Shown: positions 34,621 through 45,665, numbered from the stretch's first letter. The stretch: 64,000 nucleotides of DNA from Ariolimax columbianus (GCA_036924085.1 JAVGWX010000009.1:65358436-65422435); one strand, 5' to 3'. Numbers and translations are program-made. Notes: generated by a model from the sequence alone, not told the origin.

Positions 34621-35110
34621 CTCTTTTTCTCTATCTCTGGTGTTTTTCTTTTTTCTTTCTTTCCTTCCTTATTTCTTTCTTGCTTTCTGATCTTCTTTCT
34701 TATTGTCTTTCTTTTTATATTTTTAAGTTCTGCATATCTGTCATTCTATCTTTCTTTTTTATTTTTATTATCTTTCCTTTTGTCTTTTGTTTCTTTCTTT
34801 CCATTTTGTTACTCTTTTTTCTGTCTTTCTTTTTTCTGTTTTTTTTTTCATTCTGTCCTTTTGTTCTTTCTTTTTGTATTTCTTTGTGTTCGTTCTTTTT
34901 GTTCTTTCTCTTTTATCTTCTTTGTTTTTCTTTCTTTTTTTTTCTTTGATTCTTTCTCTTTTAGTTTATTTTTTCTTCCCATCCTTGTTTGTTTTTTTGT
35001 TTGTTTCTTCTGCCATTTCTTCCTTTCTTTCTTTTGTCTACGTTTATTTCTTTTCTCCTTTATTTTCTTTCTTTCTTTCTTTCCTTCTTTCATTCTATCT
35101 GCCTGTGTCT
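34620..35110. repeat. Polypyrimidine (TTTC)n-rich tract
   Basis: Nearly pure T/C on the plus strand in irregular TTTCT units. The Phe/Leu/Ser-rich and Lys-rich frames are artefacts. Confidence 0.9.
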
Positions 35111-35235
35111 CTCTTACATCTTCTCGTTTAGGATCTCTGTCTTTCTCTCAAACATGATTGCACAAAGCGCCATATATCAATGATTTGAAATGTAGCCTGC
35201 ACGACCTATTATAAAAATGAAATCACATTTAGGAC

Positions 35236-35380
35236 AGAAAGGTAAAAAAAAAAGGGTTTACATTTAATAAAAAAAAGCCAAACAGAAAAGTTCACATTTA
35301 ATAAAGGAAAGACCAAAAAAGAAAGGTTCACATTTAATACAGAAACGGTCAGAAAGAAAAGTTCACGTTTAAAACAAAAA
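35236..35380. repeat. About 39-bp A-rich minisatellite, about 4 diverged copies
   Basis: GTTCACATTTAATA with an A-rich linker recurs near 35,255, 35,290, 35,326 and 35,362. Confidence 0.7.
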
Positions 35381-35464
35381 TTCCCAAAACATCGGTCGAA
35401 TGCTGTGTTTCTGTTTGTATGTAAAATTGTGTTTTGACTTTCTAAAGCACAATTGGGATAGAGA

Positions 35465-35595
35465 CTAGGTAGGTAGGTAGGTAGTTAGGTAGGTAGGTAG
35501 GTAGTTAGGTAGGTAGGTAGTTAGGTAGGTAGGTAGTTAGGTAGGTAGGTAGGTAGTTAGGTAGGTAGGTAGGTAGGTAGGTAGTTAGTTAGATA
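35465..35595. repeat. (AGGT)n with AGTT interruptions
   Basis: Blocks of three to six AGGT units are separated by AGTT at near-regular spacing. Confidence 0.93.
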
Positions 35596-35826
35596 GCCCG
35601 CTTAGACAACAATCGCCTGTCACACTAACCGTCTATAACCACGAGTCTTAGTCTGCATGCAGTGACGATGTTGTCTTTATAGGAATTTGCCGTTTTATTG
35701 ACTATGTTGTTGTGCTACGATTGTATTTAAGGACCTACTAGAAACCATCATTACGGTGTTTCTACTCATATTCTGTTCTTTTCTTGTGAAGGTTGTTTTA
35801 TATTGACGTAGGTACGACCCTTTCTT

Positions 35827-36233
35827 CTTCTTATTCTTCTTCTTCTTCTTCTTCTTCTTCTTCTTCTTCTTCTTCTACTTCTTCTTCTTCTTCGTTCTTA
35901 ATCTCCCACTACCAAACCATGACAGGGCTTAAGTAGCAGAATGTAGTCCAGAGAACGTAATGCGTTGTGTCGTAGTTTACAGCTTGACTGCGATATTTGC
36001 ACTTTTCGGTCCAACACATCCGACTTCAGCAAGCATTTTTTGAGTACCGGGTTAGCATTCCCTCTTCGATCCCTTTTCCTTAGCAAGTCTGCCCTGCTGC
36101 AGCCTGTTATCCAGGATCACCGCGTGGAGGTGTAGAAGGGTCTTGGCAGCTCTGGTTCGCTGGCCCTGACGCTAGCAGTCAGCTATGGGTCGCTGACCAG
36201 TGCAGCTCATGCGCTGCTCAGTATCTTGATCCC
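35827..36233 (-). mobile_element. GAA-tailed SINE family, copy 5 (13-bp TSD)
   Basis: The (TTC)n run at 35,827-35,893 is the tail in reverse. The body runs to ATCTTGATCCC. The direct repeat GTACGACCCTTTC flanks it at 35,814-35,826 and 36,234-36,246, so this is a single retrotransposed unit. It is the longest copy here, with a tail of about 65 bp. I see no box A or B, so the promoter class is unknown. Confidence 0.93.
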
Positions 36234-36391
36234 GTACGACCCTTTCAACCATAAACATAATGTTGTTATTGCCGCTGGCAACCTCGGGGAATGTATAAGG
36301 CAGAAGAAACGATACTGTTTGTTACTTTTATAATTATTTCAGTCGTGATAGAAAGGTACTAAGGCCGTACTATGGTTTTGAACCCTTGCCA

Positions 36392-36709
36392 GCTGACTGC
36401 TAGATTCAGGGCCAGCGAACCCGGGCTGCCAAGACCCTTCTACACCTCCACGCGATGATCCTGGATAACATGTTGCAGCAGGGCGGACTGGCTAAGGAGA
36501 AGGGACCGAAGAGAGAATGCTAACCCGGTACTAAAAAAATGCTTGCTGAAGTCGGATGTGTTGGACCGAAAGGTGCAAATATCGCAGTGAAGCTGTAAAC
36601 TACAACACAACGCATTCCGTTCTCTGGACTACATTCTGTTACTTAAGCCATTTCATGGTTTGGTAGAGAGAGATTGAGAACGAACGCAGAAGAAGAAGAA
36701 GAAGAAGAA
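36392..36709 (+). mobile_element. GAA-tailed SINE family, copy 6 (5'-truncated, 12-bp TSD)
   Basis: This copy starts at GCTGACTGCTAG, lacking the first 50 or so bases of the family. It ends in GAACGAACGCAGAAGAAG. The direct repeat GAACCCTTGCCA flanks it at 36,380-36,391 and 36,710-36,721. With copy 5 it forms a head-to-head inverted pair about 160 bp apart, but the different duplications show two separate insertions. Confidence 0.93.
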
Positions 36710-37179
36710 GAACCCTTGCCATTTCGGTTAGGAGACATTTACTCAAACCGCTCTTCCACCCACTTATTTTATAACCAACCCAACCAATTTAATGTTTGCC
36801 TGGGCCCAAGAACATTGTAGATACGCCACTGAATAAAGCGTGCAATAAGATCCAATCGTTGATTGAGGTAAGTTTATTTAAAGTTTGACGCCAGGGGAAA
36901 GCTGCATGACAACCTTCAGTTCCTTTGTCAGTTTGTCTCAAATAAGATAAAACGCTTAACGGCTTTCAAATATTTCAGCTCTGATGGAGTTAGCAACAGG
37001 GGGGTTAATATGGGATTCGTAGGAGGAGGTTTGGCCTTTTATCGTCTTAACGCTTCATGGTCATCTTAAGCCCTAGCTTCCCACTTGTCAACTTTCTCGT
37101 GTTTTCGCAATGAAGATGAATAAAAATCACTAGTTTGATCCCATGCCCTCATACTTGTTAGGGCCGGTTATTTTGACTA

Positions 37180-37395
37180 GTCACAAAAGCAACAATGTGG
37201 AAGCTTCGAGGTGGCGAGTCCAAAACAAAAGAATGTTTGCTCGTGAGAACCACCACAAGACATTTATCTGAACTCGGGACACATACCTAACGAACAGCAG
37301 AAAGGAAAGTGAAGTAATGGACAGCCCGGAATTCGAACGGCGGACCTTCAGATGACGGAAGCGCCTTGCCACAGAGATATGAGTTTTAAGGTGCT
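37180..37395 (-). mobile_element. Possible tRNA-derived SINE
   Basis: On the minus strand CGTTCGAATTCC is box B-like and CTGTGGCAAGGCGCTTCCG precedes it at tRNA-like spacing. I find no second copy in the window. 36,722-37,180 is unassigned. Confidence 0.45.
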
Positions 37396-37421
37396 AGACC
37401 AGTGACACACCCCTCTCCCTC

Positions 37422-37490
37422 TCCCCCCCCCCCCCCCCAAAAAAAAACAACAACAAAAAAACAAAACAAAAAACAAACAAACAAATGGAT
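37422..37490. repeat. Poly-C then (CAAA)n tract
   Basis: About 14 C are followed directly by A-rich CAAA units. Confidence 0.85.
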
Positions 37491-37504
37491 GCTAGTCTTT
37501 CGTC

Positions 37505-37905
37505 AATCAACACCTGCGACCATGTCCCGAGTGGTCCGGCTGGGCCTTTGTGTATGACAAGGACAAAAATAAGACCGCTGCCCCACTGAGAGCATGTCGT
37601 AAGAGGCGACTAACTGTGTGGTATGGCATAATGCCGATCACGGTTAGGTGGTTTGTTATCAGAAGCATGAATGACGCCTAATAGACTGCGGGTCTACTTT
37701 ATTATAGTGTCGAGTCAATTAAGATGGGCTCGCACATAAACTAACCACTTTCCGCGACACATGTCCCAACGCAGCGGAGTAATAACCTGCTCGAGCCTAG
37801 CCCGCTAAGCAGGAAATCCTCCTCCCGGATACATCACAACTCACTCCAGAGCTGTGACCTGGGCAAGAGCATCCTCCGCTGTAGAAGTGCAGGTCGATTA
37901 AGACT
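37505..37905 (+). mobile_element. Dispersed GGCGCCT-type repeat, long copy
   Basis: GCCCCACTGAGAGCATGTCG, AGAGGCGACTAACTG, GTCTACTTTATTATAGTG, GGGCTCGCACAT and GCTCGAGCCTAGCCCGCTAA occur in order. The reverse complement of 41,040-41,345 carries the same series. It contains, inverted, the core seen in the SINEs at 1.8, 26.1 and 33.1 kb. Confidence 0.75.
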
Positions 37906-38283
37906 AAACTAGGATTAAGACACTTGAGAATATGGAATTGCAACACACGTATTTAAGGGCATGTGAACTCTGTACTTGATGATATAAACTTCAGTAAGTT
38001 ATTGAATACATAAATGTTTATCGAACCTATATTCATCAGGCGGAAGAAATGGCCGTACATGGGGTAATGTGATCTGATTGGTTGAACAGTGGTGGCTTTA
38101 TATTTCAGCTCGTTCATTAAAACATCAGAGTCTCCGTTCTTGAGCCCGGTGTCGGAGACGCTGTGCGGAGATAGCAAGATATGTATGGTCAAATAGATAT
38201 CACTGATGCGATTGTGTCCAGGCAGATGTTAAACAGTCACATCAGAGACCAGTCAAATGAAGACATCTCAAGTATAACCGAAC

Positions 38284-39075
38284 TCAATACACGAATTGAT
38301 CATTGCAGATGATCAGTGTTTGTTGTACGAAGATGAAAATAAACTGGCAAATCGCACGAGCGCGAGTGCGGTTACCTGTGCTAAATGTAATATGCGAGTT
38401 GAAGAGAGGAAAACATGAACTATGAGGTACAGCAGAACATCTGGGCCACTCAACATCAGTGAAAATGATATTGCTCTTTAACAGGCCCATGGGTTCTAGT
38501 ATTTGGGGAGTATTTTCGACATCCGGTAGGATCGACATGGAGATTAAGACAAGGTGTCGGAAAGCATCTGCGGTCATTTATCAGCTTTTTCTGCTCCCTA
38601 GTCATCCGAGAATTAGTTTGGCAACAAAGCAACAGCTGATAAACGGTATAAGTATGCCAACTCTGTGCTACCAGTGCCAAACATGGCCTCTGTTCAGGGC
38701 GAGTGAGAGCCGAATTTTGACGCGTGAAATGAAGTGTTTGAGGAAGGTCATCTTTGTTACCAGGAAAGACATACTGTCAAACGACGACATATGCAGGATG
38801 TTTGGCACTACGTCGTGTGCAGAATACATTTCCACGCACAAAATACGTTGGTTTGGTCATCTCATGAGAATGCACTTTCATCATCTTCCTCTGATGGCTT
38901 ACAATGCTGGTAGATCTGGCTACAGGTTAATGGGGCGGCCGCGAGGTAGGTGGATAGATGACATTTTAGAGTGATTGTGCAGCGACACGGGCTCACGTTG
39001 ACCGACGCAACGCACTTGGGGCAGAACAGACGATTTAAGCTTCCCACGACGCTTAACGACATAAGTGGAAAGAAA
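38284..39075 (+). pseudogene. RTE-type LINE reverse transcriptase, C-terminal half
   Basis: LIIADDQCLLYEDENKL near 38,297 is the catalytic (F/Y)ADD block with its Tyr/Phe lost. GRIDMEIKTRCRKAS, LCYQCQTWPL, REMKCLRKVIFVTRKD and VRWFGHL-type residues (IRWFGHLMRMHF) follow. GRPRGRWIDDI closes the C-terminal block at about 38,930. A stop at 38,974 and frame shifts near 38,410 and 38,450 kill it. The end reads FKLPTT-like in another frame and stops in TAAC-rich DNA. Confidence 0.82.
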
Positions 39076-39383
39076 ACTAGCTAACTAACTAAATAGACAT
39101 CACACAAATACCATAACAGAAAATGGAATTTTCTGAGCTATATAATGCCACAGGAAAATTCTCAGAATAATAGAGAAAATACAAAAGTTTTAAATATATA
39201 ACTCCACTTAACCCGTCACTCAATTTATTGAAGCGTAGGCACAACCCTGCATTTGTTTCACCTGACGTTTCCAGGAAAGCCTGGTGCTATCCATTTGCAA
39301 ATATTGCTAAAATGGCAATGCTTTGTGCAAGCGAGGTTACCAACCCAATGCACATATTTTCTTTAGTTGCCTCTTATACCATA

Positions 39384-39387
<4 letters not shown>

Positions 39388-39473
<86 letters not shown>

Positions 39474-39517
39474 TATATATATATATACACACACACATAC
39501 ATACATACATATATAAG

Positions 39518-39566
<49 letters not shown>

Positions 39567-39590
39567 TTAATAATAAAAAATAAAAAAAAA
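39388..39590. repeat. (AT)n / (AC)n / (TAA)n microsatellite
   Basis: About 100 bp of AT is followed by CA, CATA, AT and TAA units and an A-rich end. Confidence 0.95.
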
Positions 39591-39594
39591 GACC

Positions 39595-40440
39595 TTTTTC
39601 GTCTATGCAGACGGTCATGAAGCAGGTATGTCTTTTTTCACTAAACGGGTCTTTTCTCCTTTCGACGTTTACGATTATTGTCGAGTCTCTCTCTCTGAAT
39701 AGCTTCAAATGTCGTTAGACCATTTCCGATTGATGTCTTCTATGTGGTTCAAACTGCGGCTAAGTTTTCCCATGTATTGTTGTCGATGGAAAAGTCTGCC
39801 TTGATGCCTTGGAGACATCTTTATATCTGAGCAGCGGTCTGCCTTGGATTCTCCTCCCCTTTGACAGCTCACCATACAACACCTGTTTTGGAATGCGCCC
39901 ATTGTCCATTCTACTCACGGGCATCAACCTAGGCCAGTCTTCTAGCACGTAACAATCCTATAGCAGAAGAAAGATTTGCGCGTTGCAGTACTTATGTTCG
40001 TTTTCTTGTCCTGCCACCTAATTTTCCGCAGGCAGCGGAGATGAAAAGTGTTTAGCCGTCTCTCGTGCCTAGAGTATGTCGTCTATATGTCTGATGCGTA
40101 CAGCAGGGTGCTGCGAACACAGGCCTGATATATCTGCATGTTTGTCTGCAAAGTCAGTTTAATATTTCTCCACGCCCTCTGGGAAAGTCCGCCAAAAGTA
40201 GTCGCTGCTCTTTCAATTCTTATATTGATATCCTCGTCTAGAGAAAAGATGTTTGTACTTGTTGACCTCGGATAGCTGAAATGTTTGGTTGATGGTAGGA
40301 GATTGCCATTGAGAGTAATGTTTGCTGGATTGACGGTACCTGACCGCAGGACCACCGTCTTTGAGACGTTTATTGACAGCGAGAACAAATCGCATGTCAC
40401 GGCTAAACTGTCAACCATAGTGGTGAGCTTACTAAGGAGC
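39595..40440 (-). pseudogene. RTE-like LINE, thumb to C-terminus
   Basis: Minus-strand frames give MVDSLAVTCDLFSLSINVSK, ITLNGN, RIERAATTFGGL and YQACVRSTLLYASD at 40,418-40,083. They continue after a shift with RMDNGRIPKQVLYGELSKGRR at about 39,900. This is the common LINE series thumb, TLLY(G/A), RMDxxRIPKxxLYGEL. At least three frame breaks are present. The palm with its catalytic aspartates is missing. Confidence 0.85.
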
Positions 40441-40454
40441 TGTCCTGTCTAAAA

Positions 40455-40590
40455 CTGATGTGTCGGACCGAAAGGTGCAAACGTTGCAGTCAAGCTGTAA
40501 TGTACCGAAACAACCCATTCTGCTCTCTGGACTACATCCTGCTACTTGCAAAGCCCTGTTCAGGACTTGGTAGTGGGCGATAGTAAGATG
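40455..40590 (+). mobile_element. GAA-tailed SINE family, copy 7 (fragment)
   Basis: GTGTCGGACCGAAAGGTGCAAACG, CAGTCAAGCTGTAA and CTGGACTACATCCTGCTACT match the tail half of the family. Neither end is preserved. 40,590-41,040 is otherwise unassigned, except a short ATACCGAAT repeat at 40,688-40,738. Confidence 0.7.
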
Positions 40591-41039
40591 GCGACTGAAC
40601 ATTACGTGTGTTTTTCTCTATCCCGATGTCGGTGTTTTTTCTACGTGTTTTTCTGAGTTTTTCACGGATTCTAACCATACTACATGAAAATACCGAATAT
40701 ACCGAATATACCGAATAGACCGAATATACCGAATATATCTATATACAAACACAATGGGAGCTGAGGCAGTGAGCACAATCGCTAGTGCATTACTTCCCAA
40801 GCCGAGTGGGTCACCAGTTGGTGCGGGTTTATTCGATCGCTAAGTTGCCCTTGGAATAGGCACAGCCTCACAAATTGAGTACAGATTAATCTTGGAAAGT
40901 AATGACGGCTGGCGTGACTCTGACCACAGTACCTCTAGTGTGCCATTGGTGAAGGAAATATGAACCTCATACGATATTCCCAATATGTGACGTATTAAAG
41001 AGATATTTCCTTTATATGTAAATCTTAGTCTTTATACTG

Positions 41040-41345
41040 GGACATCAACCCCTGTGCAGGTCACATCTGTAGCCCAGGAGGAGGATTCCCTGCTTAGCGG
41101 GCTAGGCTCGAGCAGTGTATCACTCTACTATGGAAGGTGGTTAACTGATGTGCGAGTCTATCTTAATATACTCAAACACTAGAGAAAAGTAGACCTTTCA
41201 GCGTGTTAGGCGCCATCTAACCATGGCCGGTGTAATGCCATGTCACACAGTTAGTCACCTCCTACAACATGCTCTCAGTGGGGCAGTGGTGCTATTCTCA
41301 TCCTTATCATACACATAGACCCCGTCAAACGACTCGGGAAGCGCT
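41040..41345 (-). mobile_element. Dispersed GGCGCCT-type repeat, inverted long copy
   Basis: This is the reverse-complement match to 37,505-37,850, including GCTCGAGCCTAGCCCGCTAA and GCCCCACTGAGAGCATG. It adjoins the next SINE at about 41,345. Confidence 0.75.
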
Positions 41346-41535
41346 ATTATATATATATCCGAATGGTTTAAAGTCCTGCCTGCCGACAAGGAGGGCAGCG
41401 GTTCGAATACCCGGTATGTCATATGTTGTTTTTCTATTGGAGGTGAAATAAACAAACATAGCGAGCACACGATGTGGCGACAGCAGTGGCGAAGCGGCCT
41501 GTAGTATTCAGCCTTCAAAACCTCTCCAATACCCC
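41346..41535 (+). mobile_element. SINE with Ser/Leu-tRNA-like head, copy 2
   Basis: ATCCGAATGGTTTAAAGTCC (box A region) and AGCGGTTCGAATACC (box B, about 41,398) are followed by the AAATAAACAAACATAG body shared with 17,790-17,965. 41,535-41,940 is unassigned. Confidence 0.7.
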
Positions 41536-41949
41536 AGCAATGGGAAAATGTCGTATGACGGCTGTCTTTTTAAATATATATATATATAATAACCTATTCG
41601 CTTGAAGTAAAAGGACACACGTCTGCGACTACAAGTAGCTCCGTTACCCGTATGAAACCTATATACGTCACATGTAGTGACGATTTTAATCAAAGTTATG
41701 GATTTACATGGTGAGGTTGCTAGCCACATATGCAACCATTATTAGTATTTTATGACACGATTCGGAAGGTTACAGGTGTTTCTGTTACTTTTTACTCCGA
41801 ATACCACCACAGTAGAAATATTCTAGACTCCGTTCGGAAGGGTTATGACCCTGGAGAACACATGTTGTGCATACCAGGCTTCCTGCAAACCTGCTGGACT
41901 CAGGGCTCTCTCCAAAGCTCTGCTTTGGTAATGAAACATGGTCTAAGGA

Positions 41950-42205
41950 ACGGCGCGGGCTAGTTATTAAGTGACACAGCTCACAAGCCGAAGGTGCTGG
42001 GTTCGATCCCCATCACAGCACCGGCCGTTACCCCGGGCACGTGAACCCTAAGAAAATGCAGGAGGAAGCAGACCGTTACATAAAAATACATTTCGAAGCC
42101 GGATTCACTGGGCCGACAGGCGCAAAATTGAAACATAGTGCAATACACATCGCCTTAGAAAATACAGAAATAAGGTGAATGCAAATTTAAAAAAACAAAA
42201 CAACC
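41950..42205 (+). mobile_element. tRNA-derived SINE with box B GGGTTCGATCCC
   Basis: CTGGGTTCGATCCCCATCAC near 41,997 is a perfect box B. The 3' half (CGACAGGCGCAAAA, TAGTGCAATACACATCGCCTT, AATAAGGTGAATGC) recurs at 63,480-63,555. Confidence 0.75.
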
Positions 42206-42339
42206 CAAGCCTCTGACAAAGGCCACGGAAAACCAACGAAAGAATTCACATGGCTCACTGGAGCGCCACCTCTGGGTGGTTGGTGACTTTGACGATAATA
42301 CTATAAGGGCCCCTATAATAGTGTCATTCTGGAAATGTC

Positions 42340-42475
42340 ACACTAGTCATGAATGTTCTACAGGAGATGTTGTAGTCAGAATGAAAGACGAACGGTGGAG
42401 CACAGCAACCACTCTCGGAGAAGTGAGACCTCCTGGACGACCCCTAACTCGTTGGCAAGATCCACTCTGATTGTA
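42340..42475 (+). pseudogene. LINE C-terminal fragment
   Basis: The frame reads VVVRMKDERWSTATTL, then PPGRPLTRWQD. This is the RMxDxRW...RPRGRPxTRWxDD end of RTE-like LINE proteins. It is short and frame-limited. 42,475-43,580 shows no other recognised element. Confidence 0.5.
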
Positions 42476-43582
42476 CAAATAAACCGGCGGAGAAGCTAGC
42501 AATCCATTGGACAACCCGTGCCCCCCGACAGAACCGACTTGAACCTGAGCTAGTACCCACACAAGACCAAGGAACCGCTCGAGTCTAGCCGGCTAGACAG
42601 AACACAATCACCCTTCTGCTACCACTAACACATACAAGATCTGGAACCCTGACAAGGACAACCATCTCTGTAGAAGAACACTTAAACCAGATATGGACAT
42701 GTTTTTTGAAGGACTTATATTTTCTGAACACTTATACTCAACAGGGAACTGAAAAGGTATCTTAATAATACCGAGCGTTCCTGTCTGCCCGGGGTAGTCG
42801 AGGGTAGGTTTTGAAGACAGCAATTACGGGCAGTTGTTTAGTGCACAAGAATCTAAAATCAATATCTCTCAATCACCGAGATCGAAGCCACACCGTCCGC
42901 GTGTTCAGTAAGCCATTAAATTCAATTTGCCATTGCTGGTCACTGCGCGTGATTTTTACTTGCCTGGGTGTCCCTTGTCTTAGTTTGACATACTTGACAC
43001 AGAGCTTATGGGGAAGATGGCGGTGGGCAGTCTTAGGTTTGAAGGGTTTGATGTACGAGTACTCACAATCAACCTCGTTGTTAGAGCAGCTCCTTCTATG
43101 TTGGGAAAAAATACATGAAAATAAATGTAAGGCTGATTAAAGTTAAGTTTAATTAAACTCATGGGTATGGTCAGATACCGCACCGAGACGAGAACACAAA
43201 TAAAACCTACGTTACGACCAGAAGGCATTCATCAGGGACAACAAATAACTACAATACGGAACTAGCAAATCAGCATATAAGGAAACAACTGATCTACTTA
43301 TCTGATGGTAGACCCAGTCTGTCTAAACGACTGGTTGGGTCGGAAGCTCGACTGAAAATGTTGGGCTGGTGTACGAAACTATTCTTACTAACGTTTTCTA
43401 AGTTGGACGAATTATGCCTGAAGGCTTTTTTTCCCCCATTCAATATTATGCCTGCTTACGGCAAGATTACATCTCGTACAACATTGGTTATATTATGGCG
43501 TGATTCCCTTTTATTATGTTGTGACCAAGTCTTTGTTATATGGTGTTTGGTCTTGTATGTTTATTTATCTTTATTTGTATCG

Positions 43583-43720
43583 TTATATCATCTCGTTATC
43601 TTTATCCAGCCGTGGATATCTTGGTCGACCGCTGCGTTTCCTTCTAGGTACCATTCCCTCCAGGATTGTTCTTTCCAGTCCGTCATGTCGTTTCAGGTGG
43701 CCACACAAAAACAAAAAACA
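43583..43720 (-). pseudogene. RTE-type LINE C-terminal fragment
   Basis: On the minus strand CGHLKRHDGLERTILEGMV is followed by RKRSGRPRYPRLD, the usual GHxxRRDxLExxIxxGxVxGxRxRGRPR signature. Upstream protein is missing. Confidence 0.65.
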
Positions 43721-44034
43721 AAAAACACACAATTGCCGAGATACAACATTGTTTATGAACCAGTTTTCTTCACAGTTCAGGTCTTCAAGGGTGGCTTTGT
43801 CTCGTTTTATATGTACTTTGGACATTTAATAATTTTTTTGGAGTCGTTAGCAAAGATCTTTAAGTTTAAGTGCGTTATACTGTGTTTTGCACCTTATGGC
43901 TCAATATATCTGACTTCAGCACACATTTTTGTGGTACGACCTTTCTGGTTAATGATTCAGAATACATGCAACATTGATAAGTGGGAGGCCGTGCCATTAA
44001 TCATTTTTGTGCGAGGTCTCTTCTCCTCCAACCC

Positions 44035-44100
44035 ACCCCCTTTTCCCCCACCTCTACCCCCCCCCCCCCCCACCCCCCCCCCCCACCCCCACCCCTCCCT
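44035..44100. repeat. Poly-C / (CCCCA)n tract
   Basis: Almost 60 bp of C with single A or T interruptions. Confidence 0.9.
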
Positions 44101-44104
44101 CCAA

Positions 44105-44430
44105 CGTATGATGTGTCTGAGTCGCATACTGCATATTTCCTGGCAGGATCATATCACAGATAATAAAGTGCTTTCCAGAGCCAACATGACAGGTATCCAT
44201 GCAATTGTGAAAAAAATTTAGAACATCCAAATGAGATGGGCTGGCCACCTTGATCCTGTACAGTGAACTGAGTGAAGGCGAACGAACAATCACATTGAAG
44301 TCCAAAAAGCGTGTCAACAACGGTCTGAAGGAGTCCTTTAAGTGCTGGCAAATAGACATTATAACCTGGACAAATCTGGCTCAAAGTTGTTCAGTCTCAA
44401 AGGGTGCGGTCGGAAAGCGCGTTGCAATCA
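44105..44430 (+). pseudogene. LINE C-terminal domain leading into the 45-bp array
   Basis: SRILHISWQDHITDNKVLSRA and QMRWAGHL are followed, after a stop at about 44,219 and a frameshift near 44,250, by LYSELSEGERTI, KSKKRVNNGLKESFKCWQID and TWTNLAQS. These are the ordered blocks of the C-terminus of RTE-like LINE proteins (RILGIxWxDxIxNxxxLxRA, RWAGHVxRM, LYGELxxGKR, LKxSLK, WExLAxDR). The next block, where such proteins normally have a charged helical end, has become the 45-bp tandem array. Confidence 0.82.
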
Positions 44431-45378
44431 GAGAGGACCTCTGTGTTAAGGCAGCCCAGGTTAGACGCCCAATCAGAGAGGGATTCGGTGTTAAGGCAGC
44501 CCAGGATAGACGCCCAATCAGAGAGGGATTCGGTGTTAAGGCAGCCCAGGAAAGACGCCCAATCAGAGAGGGATTCGGTGTTAAGGCAGCCCAGGTCAGA
44601 CGCCCAATCAGAGAGGGATTCGGTGTTAAGGCAGCCCAGGATAGACGCCCAATCAGAGAGGGATTCGGTGTTAAGGCAGCCCAGGTTAGACGCCCAATTA
44701 GAGAGGGATTCTGTGTTAAGGCAGCCCAGGATAGACGCCCAATCAGAGAGAGACTCGATGTTAAGACAGCCCAGGATAGACGCCCAATCAGAGAGAGACT
44801 CGATGTTAAGACAGCCCAGGATAGACGCCTAATCAGAGAGAGACTCGATGTTAAGACAGGCCAGGATAGACGCCCAATCAGAGAGAGACTCGATGTTAAG
44901 ACATCCCAGGATAGACGCCCAATCAGAGAGAGACTCGATGTTAAGACAGGCCAGGATAGACGCCCAATCAGAGAGAGACTCGATGTTAAGACAGGCCAGG
45001 ATAGACGCCCAATCAGAGAGAGACTCGATGTTAAGACAGGCCAGGATAGACGCCCAATCAGAGAGAGACTCGATGTTAAGACAGCCCAGGATAGACGCCC
45101 AATCAGAGAGAGACTCGATGTTAAGACAGCCCAGGATAGACGCACAATCAGAGAGAGACTCGATGTTAAGACAGCCCAGGATAGACGCCCAATCAGAGAG
45201 AGACTCGATGTTAAGACAGCTCAGGATAGACGCACAATCAGAGAGAGACTCGATGTTAAGACAGCCCAGTATAGACGCAGAATCAGAGAGAGACTCGATG
45301 TTAAGACAGCCCAGGATAGACGCACAATCAGAGAGAGACTCGATGTTAAGACAGCCCAGAATAGACGCCCAATCAGCA
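44428..45378. repeat. 45-bp minisatellite, about 21 copies, in frame with LINE C-terminus
   Basis: The unit aatcagagagggattcggtg plus a ttaaggcagcccaggatagacgccc-type remainder (45 bp) occurs in two subtypes. Six or seven GGATTCGGTG/GGCAGC units come first, then about fourteen GACTCGATG/GACAGC units. The period is 15 codons, and the plus frame of the LINE fragment runs straight through it (QDRRPIRERLDVKTA repeat). All three other long frames are by-products. Confidence 0.95.
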
Positions 45379-45536
45379 AGTCTAAAGCAGAGGGATACCA
45401 GAGGCAGCTGCCAACTATTCTCGCCAGTCGTGTCATAGAACTTTCCGGTTTTGCATTAGCTTGATCAGTAGTCACACATACTCAAGGAATGATGTTGGTG
45501 GACGATAGACGAAGTATTAGGCCCATCACATACAGA

Positions 45537-45604
45537 CACGCGCGCGCGCACACACACACGCATACACACACACGCAAACACACACGCGCGCACACATACA
45601 CACG

Positions 45605-45635
<31 letters not shown>

Positions 45636-45665
45636 GCACACACACGCGCGCACGCACACACTAGA
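45537..45665. repeat. (CA)n / (CG)n microsatellite
   Basis: CA dinucleotides with CGCG interruptions. Confidence 0.95.

Noticed and set aside
34680..35183. Phe-rich membrane proteins
   Set aside because: They come from a T/C-only tract; hydrophobicity follows from the base composition.
35814..36721. One large foldback transposon made of two inverted SINE copies
   Set aside because: Each copy has its own distinct target-site duplication (GTACGACCCTTTC and GAACCCTTGCCA), so they are separate insertions. The 62.9/63.6-kb pair is not resolved because the window ends.
41997..42010. Functional tRNA gene
   Set aside because: Box B is perfect, but there is no complete cloverleaf I can draw, and the downstream body is shared with another locus, so it is a SINE.
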